Source: Nymphaea colorata
Lineage: Eukaryota; Streptophyta; Magnoliopsida; Nymphaeales; Nymphaeaceae
NCBI RefSeq assembly: GCF_008831285.2
Contig: NC_045146.1
Coordinates: 16,755,289-16,819,288 of the forward strand
Direction of reading: 5' to 3'
Length of the DNA: 64,000 nucleotides
The translations under genes and the position numbers were made by a program. Every line of letters starts with the position of its first letter. The first letter of the stretch is position 1. The notes under the pieces were generated by a model. The model had not been told where the DNA came from. It saw only the letters and a list, made by a program, of their open reading frames with translations, and did not search any database. Of the stretch, positions 49,990 through 61,182 are shown one piece after another.

Positions 49990-51075
49990 TTTTAGGGTGG
50001 CGCTTGTTACGCTGGAAAAACACTGTAGGGGAGGGAAAAATTTTCAAATTTTTAAAATTTTTCTCATTCCATCAAACGTGGATAAATTTTTTTGACCATT
50101 GGAGGTGATTACAAAAATATATTTCCAGAAAAATATTTCTGGAAAAATTTTTCCAGCCAAAGGGGTGGAAAAATTTTTTCGAAATTTTTTTTTTACCGTT
50201 TGAGGAAGGAATGGACCAGGAGGAAGAAGAAGGGAGGAAGGGAAGGAGGAAGAAGGGAAGGAATGAGGAGGAGGGAGGAGGAAGAAGAAGGGAAGAAGAA
50301 GAAGGGAAGAAGAGGGAAGAAGAAGAAGGGAAGAAGAGGAGGAAGAAGGGAAGGAGCAAGGAAGAAGATAGGAAGAAGGGAAGAAGGGAAGGAGGGATTC
50401 TGGAACCCTCGACATTTCCTGCCGAGGGTTTCAGCAGAGGGTCTCACCAGCGCAGAAAGAACGAAGGGGAAAGAAGAAGAATAAGGGGAAAGAAGAAGAA
50501 TAAGGGAAGGAGGGAGGGAGGATAAAGAAGGGAAGGAGGGAGGAAAGAAGAAGGGAAGGAGGGAGAGAAAAGAGGTAGAAGGAGAGGGCTACACAAAGAA
50601 GAGGGTGAGACACAGAGAAGGAGTGAGTGGGATACAAAGGGAGAGAGACGGAGAAAGAGGTTGAGGAAGAAAGAGAGAGCAGGGCGAGACAATAGAGAAG
50701 GGAGGAAGAGATAGAGAAGGAGGGAGATAGGGGTGAACTTGAGAGTTGAGAGCTGCTCCTCAGCCGATGATGCGAGGAACCTCCCTTCTCTTCCCTTCTT
50801 CCTCCTCCTCCTTCTTCCTCTTTCTCCCTTCTCTTCCCTTCTCCCTTCTTCCTCCTTCCTCCTCCCTCCTTCCTCCTCCCTCCTCCCTCCTCCCTCCTCC
50901 CTCACCATTTCCACCACATGAAGAAATTTTTTTCTAAAAAAGTAATTCCTCCATAACAAACAGAAGCTGGTTTTGGAAAAACGAAAAAATATTTCCGTTT
51001 CATCAATTTCAGAAATTTTTTTCTAGAAATTTTTTTCCAGAAATAAATTTCTGACCATCAAACGACTCCTAGAAG
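49990..51075. mobile_element. Possible foldback/MITE-like element with purine and pyrimidine tracts
   Basis: Both ends carry related AT-rich text (CATCAAACG with nearby runs of AAATTTTT and TTTCCAG) in inverted arrangement, suggesting degenerate inverted termini. The interior has almost pure GA-rich purine tracts (about 50207-50398 and 50455-50735) and then a nearly pure CT tract (about 50777-50905), which could pair with the purine tracts as a very long hairpin or form triplex DNA. Long open frames here are artefacts of low complexity. The exact ends and any target duplication are not established. Confidence 0.4.
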
Positions 51076-51204
51076 ATGCATCACCGTCTCAGAAATTTAA
51101 AAAACAAACAAATAATTAGATTGTCACCATATATATATATATATCAGTCCCACTGTTGAAAAAGATGCAAATAAAACCATATGTCTACTCTGGTTGAGGA
51201 CAAG

Positions 51205-51211
51205 AAAAAAA

Positions 51212-51270
<59 letters not shown>

Positions 51271-51271
51271 G
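51205..51271. repeat. Compound A25-(TA)n-(GA)n microsatellite
   Basis: A 25-base poly-A is followed directly by TA and then GA dinucleotides. A poly-A run next to a dinucleotide repeat often marks the tail of a retroposed sequence, but no element body was identified upstream. Confidence 0.9.
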
Positions 51272-52204
51272 ATGTGTTGTCGTCAAAGGACAAGATTCTA
51301 AAAGACAAGTTCATGCGGCAATGGAGAGTGATACCTAGTGAAGACTCATTCACGTGCCTCAAGAACACGACTTGTTGAGTTATATGCTTCTAAAAGTCGG
51401 ATCTGTAACTCCAATCACCTAATCAAGGGAAACTACAAGAGAAAAGCGACATGGGAAGAGAAACTACAAGCCCAAAAATTCTCAAAATTATAATGGCCAA
51501 AAGAAAAGAGCCGCAGCTGAAATCCAATTAGACAGATGTATGCCAGATGCCAGACGTTACAGAGATCTAACAACCATGACTTGTTAAAAAGACAGTTTGA
51601 AAAACCATGGAAAATTTTACAAATTTGCTTCAGGTGCATTAAGAGTGAATGTTACCTCAGAAACCACTGAAATCATGAGCGCTTTTAAGGACAAACAGAA
51701 ATGTCATTGTGCCATCAGTTTGGTTTCTTAACCAGAACAAAAGGACTGATCTTGGATGAGCAATCAAGACGACTGGCAGATATAAGAGGTCCTTCCAGGT
51801 TATTGAAACTTTGTTTTAAATTTATGATGGCATGAGTGCTGAACTGTCAAATATTTAATGGAATACTTTATTGACACAATTACATGCTTCTCTGGTCCTT
51901 CGCATATAGAGCATCCCGAATCATAAATCCAGTCACTGCTACATTGTCTACTTTAAGTATTCTCATTTACAACAATCAGTGCCTTCTGGAATGGAAAAAG
52001 TACTGCCAGAAAGCTGTTTCTGAGACAGTAGAGATGGCTGAAAACTCACAATCGGATGAAGGAAAACCAAACGACTGGACAAAGTGAAAATAACAATCTA
52101 AGAATGAAGCATTCTTATATAGAAAACTGAGCAACCTAAACAAAAATCCCACTATTTTCACACTGGCATATTAAGACAGAGAAATAACCATAATCACCTT
52201 AACA
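51272..52204. other. Intergenic DNA
   Basis: No gene is supported. The frame at 51884-52087 ends in a Lys/Asp-rich peptide but has no recognisable domain. I looked for further Y14 exons downstream (on the minus strand) of the fragment at 52.2-52.3 kb and found none. Confidence 0.45.
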
Positions 52205-52338
52205 AGCTATCAAGATTGAGCTGTAATTTCTTAAAGACTTGAACACCCAACAGTCTCCAAATTTTGCATGTAAGCCGTCTTCTTGAGCCTCTACCAGAAC
52301 TCCAGTAACGAAAACAATCCAGCCCTCGACAGCTTCTT
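52205..52338 (-). pseudogene. RBM8A/Y14 RNA-binding protein exon fragment
   Basis: Read on the minus strand from 52338, the peptide EEAVEGWIVFVTGV, then VEAQEDGLHAKFGD, matches the start of the RRM of Y14 (RBM8A), a core exon-junction-complex subunit that pairs with Mago. The exon is preceded by a good acceptor (TTGTTCCTCAG), so this is a piece of a genomic copy, not a processed cDNA. After FGD the frame is lost; the family text LQLNLD reappears in another frame (about 52224-52207), showing an indel. The rest of the RRM, the N-terminus and neighbouring exons were not found. It is a dead fragment; the working Y14 gene must lie elsewhere. Confidence 0.65.
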
Positions 52339-54300
52339 CTGAGGAACAACAATGCCAACAGAATCACATAAGGAATGGAAAGAATATAAATGATTTCTTT
52401 ACTGATAAAGTGTTAGCTAGCCACTGATTTCTTCTATTCTGAACGGAAAGAAAGTGGTGTAAGCTGGTTGATCATAAAACCTAAGTTCTTGTTCTGCTTG
52501 TTGGGAAAGAGAGACCTATCAAGATGAAATTTCCATCATAGCTTTTGTTGAAGCGATTTTTTGGGCGTCTGCCAATCACAATTCAACTAAAAAAAATTCT
52601 GAAATTATTCAAGCTGAAAAGCAAATCCTCAATCTTGTGTTAAAGAACATCAGTTGGTCCAGTTCAGCTCTTCATGAACTCTACGGGGAGATATATCTAA
52701 AGGAAAAACCAGAGCCAGCCCTGCAGTTAAATAGAGCAAAATTTCACTGTGCTCTAGATATCTCACCATTGCATTAAGAGAATAATAGCTGGCGGTGGCA
52801 ACCATAAATACAATGCTCTCTCTCTCTCTTTCTCTCTCCTGTCACACACACACATAACTATATGCATGCATGCTATGTGGGTATATAGAATGAGGAATGC
52901 ATACATGCTATGCAAGGAAAGTAAAAAGGTTCTGTTATGTGTGCAGATTGGCTGGATATATGGATCAGTAAGAGAGGATATATTGATTGGATTCAAGAAG
53001 AATTGTAGGGGATGGAAGTCAGTTTACCTCAAGGGCTGCATTTAAGGGTTCTGCACCCATGAACCTGTCAGATAGGCTGCACCAAGTCCTTAGGTGGGTG
53101 CTGGGCTCGGTGGAGATCTTCCTCAGCAGGCATTGCCCACTGCTCCAGTGGAGATCTTCCTCGTTGCTGCAAGTCCACCGTTGGGTGAATAGCGTGAGGT
53201 CTGGTTCTCTTTTTTCTCCCCTTCTCTTGTTTTCTCTCTCCTCCATCTCTTGTTTTCTCTCTCGCTCCCTCCTTCTTGTCTCTGATTTGCAGTAACTAGG
53301 GTTTTTGCCCTCGCCCCATAGCCCCCCCTGTCTTTCTTGCCCCTGGCGCTTCTTCACCCTCCCTCAACCTCTCGCCTCCTTCAAGCGTGCAGTTGTTTGA
53401 AGCTGCCCCTCGCCCTGCCAATCAAGCAATCTGCCCGTTCCACAGGTTAGTTCCCGTCTAACGGGTGCTTCTCCATTGTAGGATTTGGCCTTGACATCTA
53501 CATTTGAACATCTTTTTTAGGGGCTTTTGAATGAAAACCCTGTTGTATTACTGTCTGCGATGTGTTTGTATCTCTCGCCTCTGGCATTAGTTTACACTTG
53601 TTGTTTTACTCTTTGAGTTGTTCTTGAGCAAAGCCGTTTGTTCTTCAGTTTTTGAGTTGCTTTATTCTTTGAATGTAAGACGTTAGCAACTGGTTAGGCC
53701 ACTCTGTGTCATCCAGGGTACATACAGGGCCTATTGTGTCTTGGATGCTTACTCTGCTCCACCGAAGTTCCAGCATTCCGGTGGAAGTTCCAGCATTCCG
53801 GTGGCTATGATGGAGAGGAAAAGCCCAATGAACCACAAGCTAGCAAAGCTAGTAAGCTGTTGTATGAAATGATTTGGAATATGTTAGTCACAGTAATAGG
53901 ATTGTGTGGTTTTTGAGATACGAGCTCTAGAAAAAATGAGCATACCTTCATGGATCAATCCACTAAACATGATCGAGCATAACATACAAACACAAATTAT
54001 ATATAATAACTTATCATTAGTGCAATCTTTTTATCAATCTTCCTTCTCAAAGAAGCAAAAAGTAGTCAGTCGTGATCTTTTCATGCTTGTGGGACAAATC
54101 TCTGCAGTTAGAGGAAAAATTAGCGTTGGGATCATGAATTTTCCGGTGTTGTTCTGTCCTGTTGTTTTGAGGATTAGTTCGAAACAAAATAGAACAAAAA
54201 AACTATATATACTTATGTCCTGTCGTCCGTTCTGTTCAGCGACAGGACACACGTATCCTGTTCCGCGTGTCCGGTGCCCGACGACCTCTTAACAACACGA
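52339..54300. other. Intergenic DNA with a CT-rich leader-like block
   Basis: At 53090-53460 a CT-rich block, including the repeated word GTGGAGATCTTCCTC (two copies near 53110 and 53148), ends at a possible donor, CACAGGTTAGT, near 53453. It resembles a 5' untranslated exon, but no coding exon could be joined to it. A 20-bp tandem duplication (GAAGTTCCAGCATTCCGGTG) lies at 53764-53803. Confidence 0.4.
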
Positions 54301-56803
54301 CACGAGTCTCTATTTGCACCAGGAGAACGAAAAGGATGAGCTTCTTTCCTCGAATTGGACGAAAAACTCGGGCTCAAATGAATCCCTTTTCTCATTTTTG
54401 CGTGGCGTGATATTACTCCTTGGACGGGAACGCCGCACATGAAAGCCACATCCTCTCGCCTTCACTCTCCCCTTCTGCAGCCTGAATCCCTTCGGAAAAA
54501 TCATCCACTGCAGGTGAATTCGTGATTGCGAGGTTGGAGGTTCGAATAAATCGGTTGCGCTTCAATGCAGAGAACGTGCCAAAGATCTGGTTGTTATTGC
54601 TTTGGTGGTAAAAATCTGATACTCGCCTTTCACATCTCTCTAGTAGTAACAATGAATTTTCTAGTTGGTACCTTTCTCTGATCTTGTTGTTCCAGAAAAA
54701 TGGTTGTCTTTGTGAATCATATGAAAGAGGGTTGCTTGAGAAGCAAACTTCTTTGGCGTGAAAATTCTCTAGTCGCTGTTTGAGCTTGATCTCTCTGATT
54801 CTTTCTTCCTCATTGTCATATCAGCTGCCCTTCGTTCTCTACTGCAACATTATTTCGCAGGTTTCTTTTTCCCTTCATCTCGTTGGTGGTTCTCCCTTTT
54901 TGTTTCTAATGGGATTCATTTTCTCTTCCTCGTCGCCAACTGTAGCGTCGTCAGACTGGCAAATGGGTATCAATGAGGTGCTTTATGCATGCCAACTGTT
55001 TGCTTTATCGCTTGAGCTCCTTAACTAACTTCTATGCCAAGCCAAGCATAGCGGTTGCATGGAACATTTGGGCCAGCTGTTCCAACAGCTGAAAAAGTTT
55101 CTAAAACAGGGTTCACTTAACTTCTTCAGCCCGATATTGCAACTAAAACTTCGGTCTGGATAGGTTGATAACTAAAGTTAAACAGAAATGAACAAAGCAA
55201 TAAAGAGTATGCAAGAGCAGCAAAACATTTCTCCAGAGGATCTATAAAAGAATGAAACGGCAAGTTATTCCATCTATCCTAAGGACTTCATTGTTCAATG
55301 ACCTGTGGCGATGCTTGGATGTTGCAGCTATATTTCAGTGGAAAACATTTTCTCAAAATTGGTTATGGGACCTCTTTTGTCTGTTGCTTTGCACCTTGGA
55401 TTGTTGCCACAGTTACTCTGTCACGGTGGAATCTGTGACTATGCAGTTTATAGAGAGTGTTACTCTGTCACCACGATCTGTGAGTACACTTTATAGGGAG
55501 TGCCTTTTGGCTGTTTCAAAGTCATTAGAGTCTCGCCTTAGTTTCAAACTCATGGAAATAAGGGAAAATTTGTCACAGTTTGCTAAGGTTCGTTTTTGAA
55601 CTAAAACTAGAATAGACTACCAAAATTGTTCCTGAAAGAAACAAGTATGTTCATGGGATGGCACTTCTTCACTCTATTAGAGTCTCCTGCCCTGGAATGT
55701 GAAATATAAGAAAGCCAGGAGTTCTTCAATGACAACATGTTATTTCATCAGTGTTGCTTCTCTTGGCTTGATATAATGACTCGACCAGGAGTTAAAAATC
55801 AATCTAGAATTGCAAAGTAGAAGGGAAAAAGTTTAGGGATTGTAACTATCGGGGCACGAAAGCTTGAGAGTTGGGTCATTGGAAGAACACAGGACTTGAT
55901 TAAGACATTTCTTTTCTTAGGTTGCCTTTTTCTCTTGTTCTTTTGTTCTTATGTCCAGCTTCATCCTTAACGATGAATTTTTGCTATTTTAAGTGTAAGG
56001 CATGTAGGGTTTTTATCAACCTTCAAGTCTTTGAAATGGTCAAATGTTTGAGGTGTACATTCTGATAAAAAGCCTGAGTAAGCTATGGATGCTCAGCTGC
56101 AGCGCCACTCTCTGCCTTGGTAATTTTGCAATGGAAGTCGAAATAAATCTAGTAAATTTTCTTCAGAGATTATCGGTGGGAGAATTTCAAACAGTTCTCA
56201 CAAAAACGAAGTGCCAAAAACTTAACGTATGCAAAAGTAAATTTTGAAATCATGTTATCAGAATCAGCCAATTTCAGTCAAATCAGTGGTGAAGTGGTTC
56301 AATTTGGTGGCTGATTCAAGAGTATCATATGTCAGCTTTTAACTAATTTTTAAATCATTTAAGATTTTTATTTTCTAATTAAGTTTTATATAAATTTCCA
56401 TTTACTTTTTATATTTTCAATGTTTTTGGCCGATTCACAATTGATTCAGCTGAATTTGCTGATTCATCGGATGGGCAGCTTCGCTGATTTGTTTCAAAAA
56501 CCTATTTTCATTGGACTGCTAGAAATCATTACTAGTCAGCTAAAAGTTTCATCTTCCATGTGATGGAATTGCCAGTAGTCACACACCAACGCTGATCTGC
56601 TCTTGCTCAATTATTTTTAAAATTGTTTGTGAAGAACTTGAAAATTTGCTCATATGGGGCAGGCCTTATCAGAATTTGGCCCTCAGCTCAATTTTTTTTT
56701 TTAGATGTTATTCAACTCGCACTATAATTGCTGATCAAACAACTTTTTCAGCAGAGTGAGCAAAGGCACGTGATTGTGTTAGCTTCCACTGCCAGCTGCA
56801 ATC
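54301..56803 (+). promoter_or_regulatory. Putative upstream leader/intron region of the TGD5-like gene
   Basis: A GC-richer block at about 54310-54513 ends in CTGCAGGTGAATTC, a fair splice donor. CAACTTTTTCAG near 56753 is a fair acceptor 51 bases before the TGD5-like ATG. This would give a 5'-UTR intron of roughly 2.2 kb. It is an inference from splice-site words only. A G-box, CACGTG, at 56767-56772 would then lie in the leader. Open frames near 55.25-55.6 kb have no recognised domain. Confidence 0.3.
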
Positions 56804-57342
56804 ATGACGCTTACCAATTTCACTGGTAATGGTGTCGGCTTTGGTAAGTGGAAACAAGATATTTGTTGATGATTGTAAGTTTAATCTTTGCATCAGAGCA
56901 ATAATCTGGTAAACCTTTTTATTTACAGGCTTCGGAATTGGTTGTGGTTTTGGAATAGGCTGGGGTTTTGGAGGTAAGTTGTGGTTTATGAAGTTTATTA
57001 TCATTTGTAACTTTAGTGGTTTGGCTTTGTCATTCCTTTCTTCTTTGCCTTTACCTCTTTTCTATTGTTTATTCTAATGCAGGCGTTCCTTTGCATACCT
57101 TAGGTCTCGGCATAGGTAAGTCAAAATTTGATAGTTTTCACAGAATATTAATCTTTTTTTATTGACTTAGAAAGTGAGATTCATATCTCCGACTTGAAGG
57201 AGGAGGATGTGGAGTAGGACTTGGCTTGGGCTGGGGCTTTGGGTCTGCCTTTGGAAGCCATTACAGGTCTTCTGAGATAAGGTTCCAAGGAGTAAACTTT
57301 GAGAATGCAAAAGACTCAAAAAGCGCAAAGCAGGAAGGCTGA
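56804..57342 (+). CDS. TGD5: TGD5-like small glycine-rich plastid lipid-import protein (four micro-exons)
   Basis: Model: exons 56804-56843, 56929-56973, 57083-57115 and 57200-57342, all joined in phase 1; product 86 aa. The peptide starts [13 protein letters not shown] and runs through alternating Gly-hydrophobic repeats (residues 8-58: [16 protein letters not shown] and [15 protein letters not shown]) to a polar tail with HYRSS and FQGVNFEN. This matches my recollection of Arabidopsis TGD5 (At1g27695), a roughly 90-aa plastid-envelope protein needed for ER-to-plastid lipid transfer with the TGD1-4 complex. Every exon is shorter than the usual ORF cutoff. Introns are 85, 109 and 84 bases. 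The last acceptor (CGACTTGAAG) is weak; a stronger one 29 bases upstream leads to an early stop. The exon model is firm because all four junctions restore one glycine-repeat frame. Confidence 0.85.
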
Positions 57343-59458
57343 TGAAGTCTCTGAATCGAGGTCAATTGGATAACTCTATCAACGAGGCTGAGTATTGTGG
57401 CTTGACGATGTTGAGTTCTCTGTCTTCTGACTATTGCATTTGCCTAGGTTTTGATGTTTGAGACACAGTTAGTCTGCCGGGTCTCAGAACACTAAAGTGA
57501 TTTTCTGATTGACAGCTTTGGTTGAATCTGTGTGGTCCTTATGAGGTCATTTGATGATTGGAAAAATCTCAGAATATTGGATTGTTTGCTCGTGTTCTGT
57601 AATACCATCATAGAATATGAACCTGCCAGCTTGTTTTTGGAGGGCCTGTAATTGAAAGGTAAAAGTTCGCCCCGACCCCTAGTTGAAATGAAATTTGAAG
57701 ATTCCAGTGTGCTGCTCCTTTGATGTCATTTGATTGAACAAACGCGTGGAGTGAGATTTGTATTTATTAGTATGAATAGATACGTGTTGTGTAATTCTGA
57801 AAATATCCTTTAATGAATGGGGATTTGTGGAGTTCAGCAACTCAGAAGAGAACCAATCAAACTTTTTTTGATGTTTGATGGGATCCATGCGGATTGAGTT
57901 GGCTGCTGCTTAAAGCTCAAATAGACACCTAAGAACAATAGCTAGCAGATTGAATTGGTTTTGGCTTAAAGCTCAAACTAGTGTGTAGGATGCCTAGGAA
58001 AAAATGGTACTGTATTATGTATGGCAAGATTAAGTACTGTTGTTTGGTCACTGTAACTCCTGATTGTCGTTAAGTTGATAACACAAGTTCTGAATTCTAC
58101 TGCAAGGCTCTTACCGCAAAACTGAAGCTGGGGTTACTACCATCTATCGCTTTTCAGGACAAAGTTGGTGCATACAGTAGTTTTTACATAGATTAGGGGT
58201 TGGATCAGGAATAAATTCGTCTTCTAATGATCATGAGCATCTCCTTCAGTAATTGCATTCTCATTCTGATCCGCTGATGATTTATGGTAAAGCGACGTTG
58301 TGCTGCCATTTAACAATAAACAGTGCCATTTTCTTCCGTGCCTGCTATATGTGTTGGCAATCAGATGTCTGACGCTATTGTTCGCAGTTCAAAAAATGCT
58401 TTCATGCGACGTATATGGTTTCACAGTTTCTTCGTGTACATGTTTCTATGCTGCAACGCAATATTTACAGAGAAATTGAAGAGATTTGGTTTGTATTCCT
58501 CTTTGAACGTGTGACAGAATTATGCTCAATTTTCGAACAAAAGAACCAATTAAGTTGGACTTTTTCATTAAACTGTAAAACAAAAGAAATAAAAACTTTA
58601 CCATTTCTTCGTAAAATTTTCATTCTTCATTAATTAAGAGGTAACGTTTTAGCTTCATATATCCGAAACAAACACTTGTTGATTCGAGATTTAAATAGGA
58701 ATATTAAATAAGCTAATGTGGGCCAATTCATGCTGGATGATATGCTACTGTCATATCAGTTAGCTAGGAAACTGTCAAAGATGCAGAGACTCAAAATGCC
58801 GATTCAAACAGTACTGGAGAAGACCATTTCTCTAGAAGTGTCTGATTGCCTTTTTTGATCCCCTAGATTCGTAGATCTTATGTGGCAAAAAATCCACAAC
58901 AATGTTTATGTGTCATCGATCTAAGAATCTTAAGTCCAATCTAAGATCTGAACCCGCTATGCTCGTGTTTCAAGGATCAAAAGTCTGATTTGAAGTAAGA
59001 AGGGAAAAGTTTTGATCTTAGACCGATGGGTGTTGGATCCAGAAGATTTAAGATCATATTACCCGTTAAATGCGGGGATTGAGCCGGAGAGATTTTTTAT
59101 AAGGAAGACCCAATTAAAGTTTTTAAATTTTTATTGAAGCTCAAATATTACTTTTTGAAGTGACAGGGCCATGCCGCCCACTGACTTTGATGTAAACCAA
59201 ACATCCCCTCACTCGACCCCGAGAGAGACCTCACTTGCTCTGTTCCAGCTGAAGTAGGCAGTCCCACCAACCAAATGGGCACGTGAACCAACTACCAGCG
59301 CTGGGTCTTCCCTTCCCTAGCTTCTCTTCCCTCCCTGGAAAGTAGCATCTAACTAGAAGGTAGGACTACCAACTATCTTCCGCTTGATTAATTTCGTTAA
59401 TTGCCTACTGGTTAGGTACGAGTTTGAAGGCTAAACAGATGGTCACTTCATCTGACTC
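57343..59458. other. TGD5-like 3' region and intergenic DNA
   Basis: The first 300 or so bases are likely 3' UTR. Around 58850-59060, repeated GATCTAAG/AGATCT words resemble those in the MITE at 34.6 kb. A G-box, CACGTG, lies at 59280-59285, about 300 bases before the cytochrome b5 ATG. No gene is seen. Confidence 0.45.
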
Positions 59459-59578
59459 CTCTATATGAAGCAGTTACTCCTCTTGCAATTGCTAATAACC
59501 AATACCAAGAAGTGAAACTTGTGAGTGAAACACTTCTTCATCTGTTGTTCGAGAGGAGAGGAAAGGAATCGAAGGGAA
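59459..59578 (+). promoter_or_regulatory. TATA-like box and leader of the cytochrome b5 gene
   Basis: CTCTATATGAAG at about 59459-59470 is a TATA-like element. The following leader of about 80-90 bases is A- and GA-rich and has no upstream ATG in good context before the start at 59579. Confidence 0.4.
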
Positions 59579-60089
59579 ATGGGGAAGTATGATGTGTTCA
59601 GTCTCTCACAGGTCGCCAAGCACAAATCCAGGAACGATTGTTGGTTCGTCATCAATGGCAGGGTAACTCTCTCGCTCTCTCTAGCTCTGTGACCTTTCAT
59701 CGTTTACAATTGAGTGGCTGCAGGTGTACGACGTGACTAAGTTTCTGGAGGAGCACCCGGGCGGCGACGACGTCCTGGTGGAGGTAGCAGGGAGAGACGC
59801 CACGAAGGATTTCGACGCCATCGGTCACAGCAAGGGAGCCAAGCAGCTCCTCGTCAAGTACCAAGTCGGCGTTCTCGAGGGCTTCAAGCTGCAGCAAGCA
59901 GAAGAAGAAGGAGATCGACAGGGCAGCGGCCCTGTGAGAAAGGCGGGGGAGGAGATGAGCGCCAAGGTCGTCAAGGAAGACGCCGTCGCCAAATGGGGAG
60001 GCCTGATAGAGTTTGTGGTTCCTCTCTTCGTTGCCCTCTTCTTCTGGGGTTACAAGATCGTTGGGAAGGATGTCCAAGTCGTGAATTAG
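59579..60089 (+). CDS. Cytochrome b5, tail-anchored
   Basis: Model: exons 59579-59662 and 59724-60089, phase 0, 61-base GT-AG intron; 149 aa. The N-terminal heme-binding domain (about 3-80) has the signature EEHPGGDDVL with heme ligand His39 and the second ligand His62 in AIGHSKGAK. CWFVINGRVYDVT is the usual core strand region, and the intron falls at the conserved GR/VY position. A charged linker follows (about 84-118), then a single hydrophobic span (about 121-141) and a short polar tail: a C-terminal tail anchor for the ER or outer mitochondrial membrane facing the cytosol. Such proteins pass electrons from cytochrome b5 reductase to fatty-acid desaturases, hydroxylases and some P450s. 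The linker differs in sequence from the main CB5 isoforms I know, so the isoform is not assigned. Confidence 0.93.
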
Positions 60090-60963
60090 AACTGAAACCA
60101 GATGGGGAGGTTTAGATCAGGTTTGGAAGAAGTTTGGGTGTTTTGATGATCTAAATATAGTTAGGACTGAGGGATAAAAAGTTGGTAGACAAAAGAAGGG
60201 TGATGTTTTTTCTTTTTTATTTGTCGTTCTTCTTCTTCGTCTTCGATAAATTATCTCATGCTGTAAGTTTTGCAATGACAACATAATGTTCGGTGCATGG
60301 CAACACCAGGACTTTGGTCCTAGAGAGTGGATGCCTATTACGAATTTAGACTTCGCCTAGCTTCGTTACAGGCCGGGCTTGGCCCAATCATGGCGTCCTG
60401 TGAAACTTCATGAGGTTTAATTGTTCAAGCGAGCTTTAGGTCGGTATTTTACACTTGAGAAGTGATCTTAACTTGGGCAGGTTCAATTATTGCAAATTGG
60501 TCTGCTACTCGGAAAATAGCTTTGCTGAAAAAGGATAAAAAGAAACATCCAAGCAGGAAAATATTGAAGCATGATATATATTTCCCCCTAAGCCAACTCC
60601 AAGATCATGTGAAAAAGCAAAAGAGGTGTCAGGGATGTCCAGATTACAGAGACATTTCCAGATGCATGTGATCAAGAAATTTAGTTGCATCTGTCCGGCA
60701 ACGAGATTCGAATTAACTTGAAACCTCTTCTTAGTTTCAGTATTGTTTGGTAAACGGAGTTTTCCTCTTTCCCTCCGGAAAGAACCATTGCCAAAAAGGA
60801 AAAGGTCACAAACAAACACGAAAAACAGAAAACGACACAGCAGATGATTCATACATTATTTACGGAATCATAATCATAACCAGACCTGTTCCCTGTATGA
60901 TTCATGTGAGGACCAAAGCTAAAGTTATTACGCTATTACATTTCCAATCAATAGTTTTAATAG
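60090..60963. other. Cytochrome b5 3' region and intergenic DNA
   Basis: A TTCTTCTTCG-rich 3' UTR runs to about 60280. The rest has no coding signal that I recognise; frames near 60.5 kb and 60.75-61.0 kb are basic and low in complexity. Confidence 0.5.
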
Positions 60964-61182
60964 TTCTTACAAAGCCCAAGAAAATTCGCTTCCTGGAAAA
61001 GAGAGACAGAGAGAGGTTCTGATGACACTGGTGGTTGTAATTACGGTGGTCATTACAGCGGAGCCAGTGAACTGGATGCAACTACTGCAGGATTTGCCTT
61101 TGGATGGGAGAAGCGATCGAGCCCCAAATCTTTCCTTGGTTGGGGGTCTAGCAGTAACAAGAGTGGCAGCACTAGTGGTTAA
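60964..61182 (+). other. Glycine/serine-rich exon-like open frame, no ATG
   Basis: An open frame without an ATG runs from just after a TAG near 60964 to TAA at 61180-61182. Its last 53 residues read like a real C-terminus: CNYGGHYSGAS, ATTAGFAFGWEKRSS, then a Ser/Gly tail ending SGSTSG. It ends immediately beside the stop codon of the minus-strand KAI2 gene (61183-61185). No upstream exon was found in the 870 bases back to the cytochrome b5 gene. It may be the last exon of an unrecognised gene, a decayed fragment, or chance. I do not recognise the family. Confidence 0.3.

Noticed and set aside
50044-50959. Several frames of 84-171 aa on both strands
   Set aside because: They are translations of GA- and CT-rich low-complexity tracts, not genes.
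55252-55599. 115-aa frame upstream of the TGD5-like gene
   Set aside because: It is Cys/Leu/Ser-rich without a known domain and lies in a presumed intron or intergenic region.
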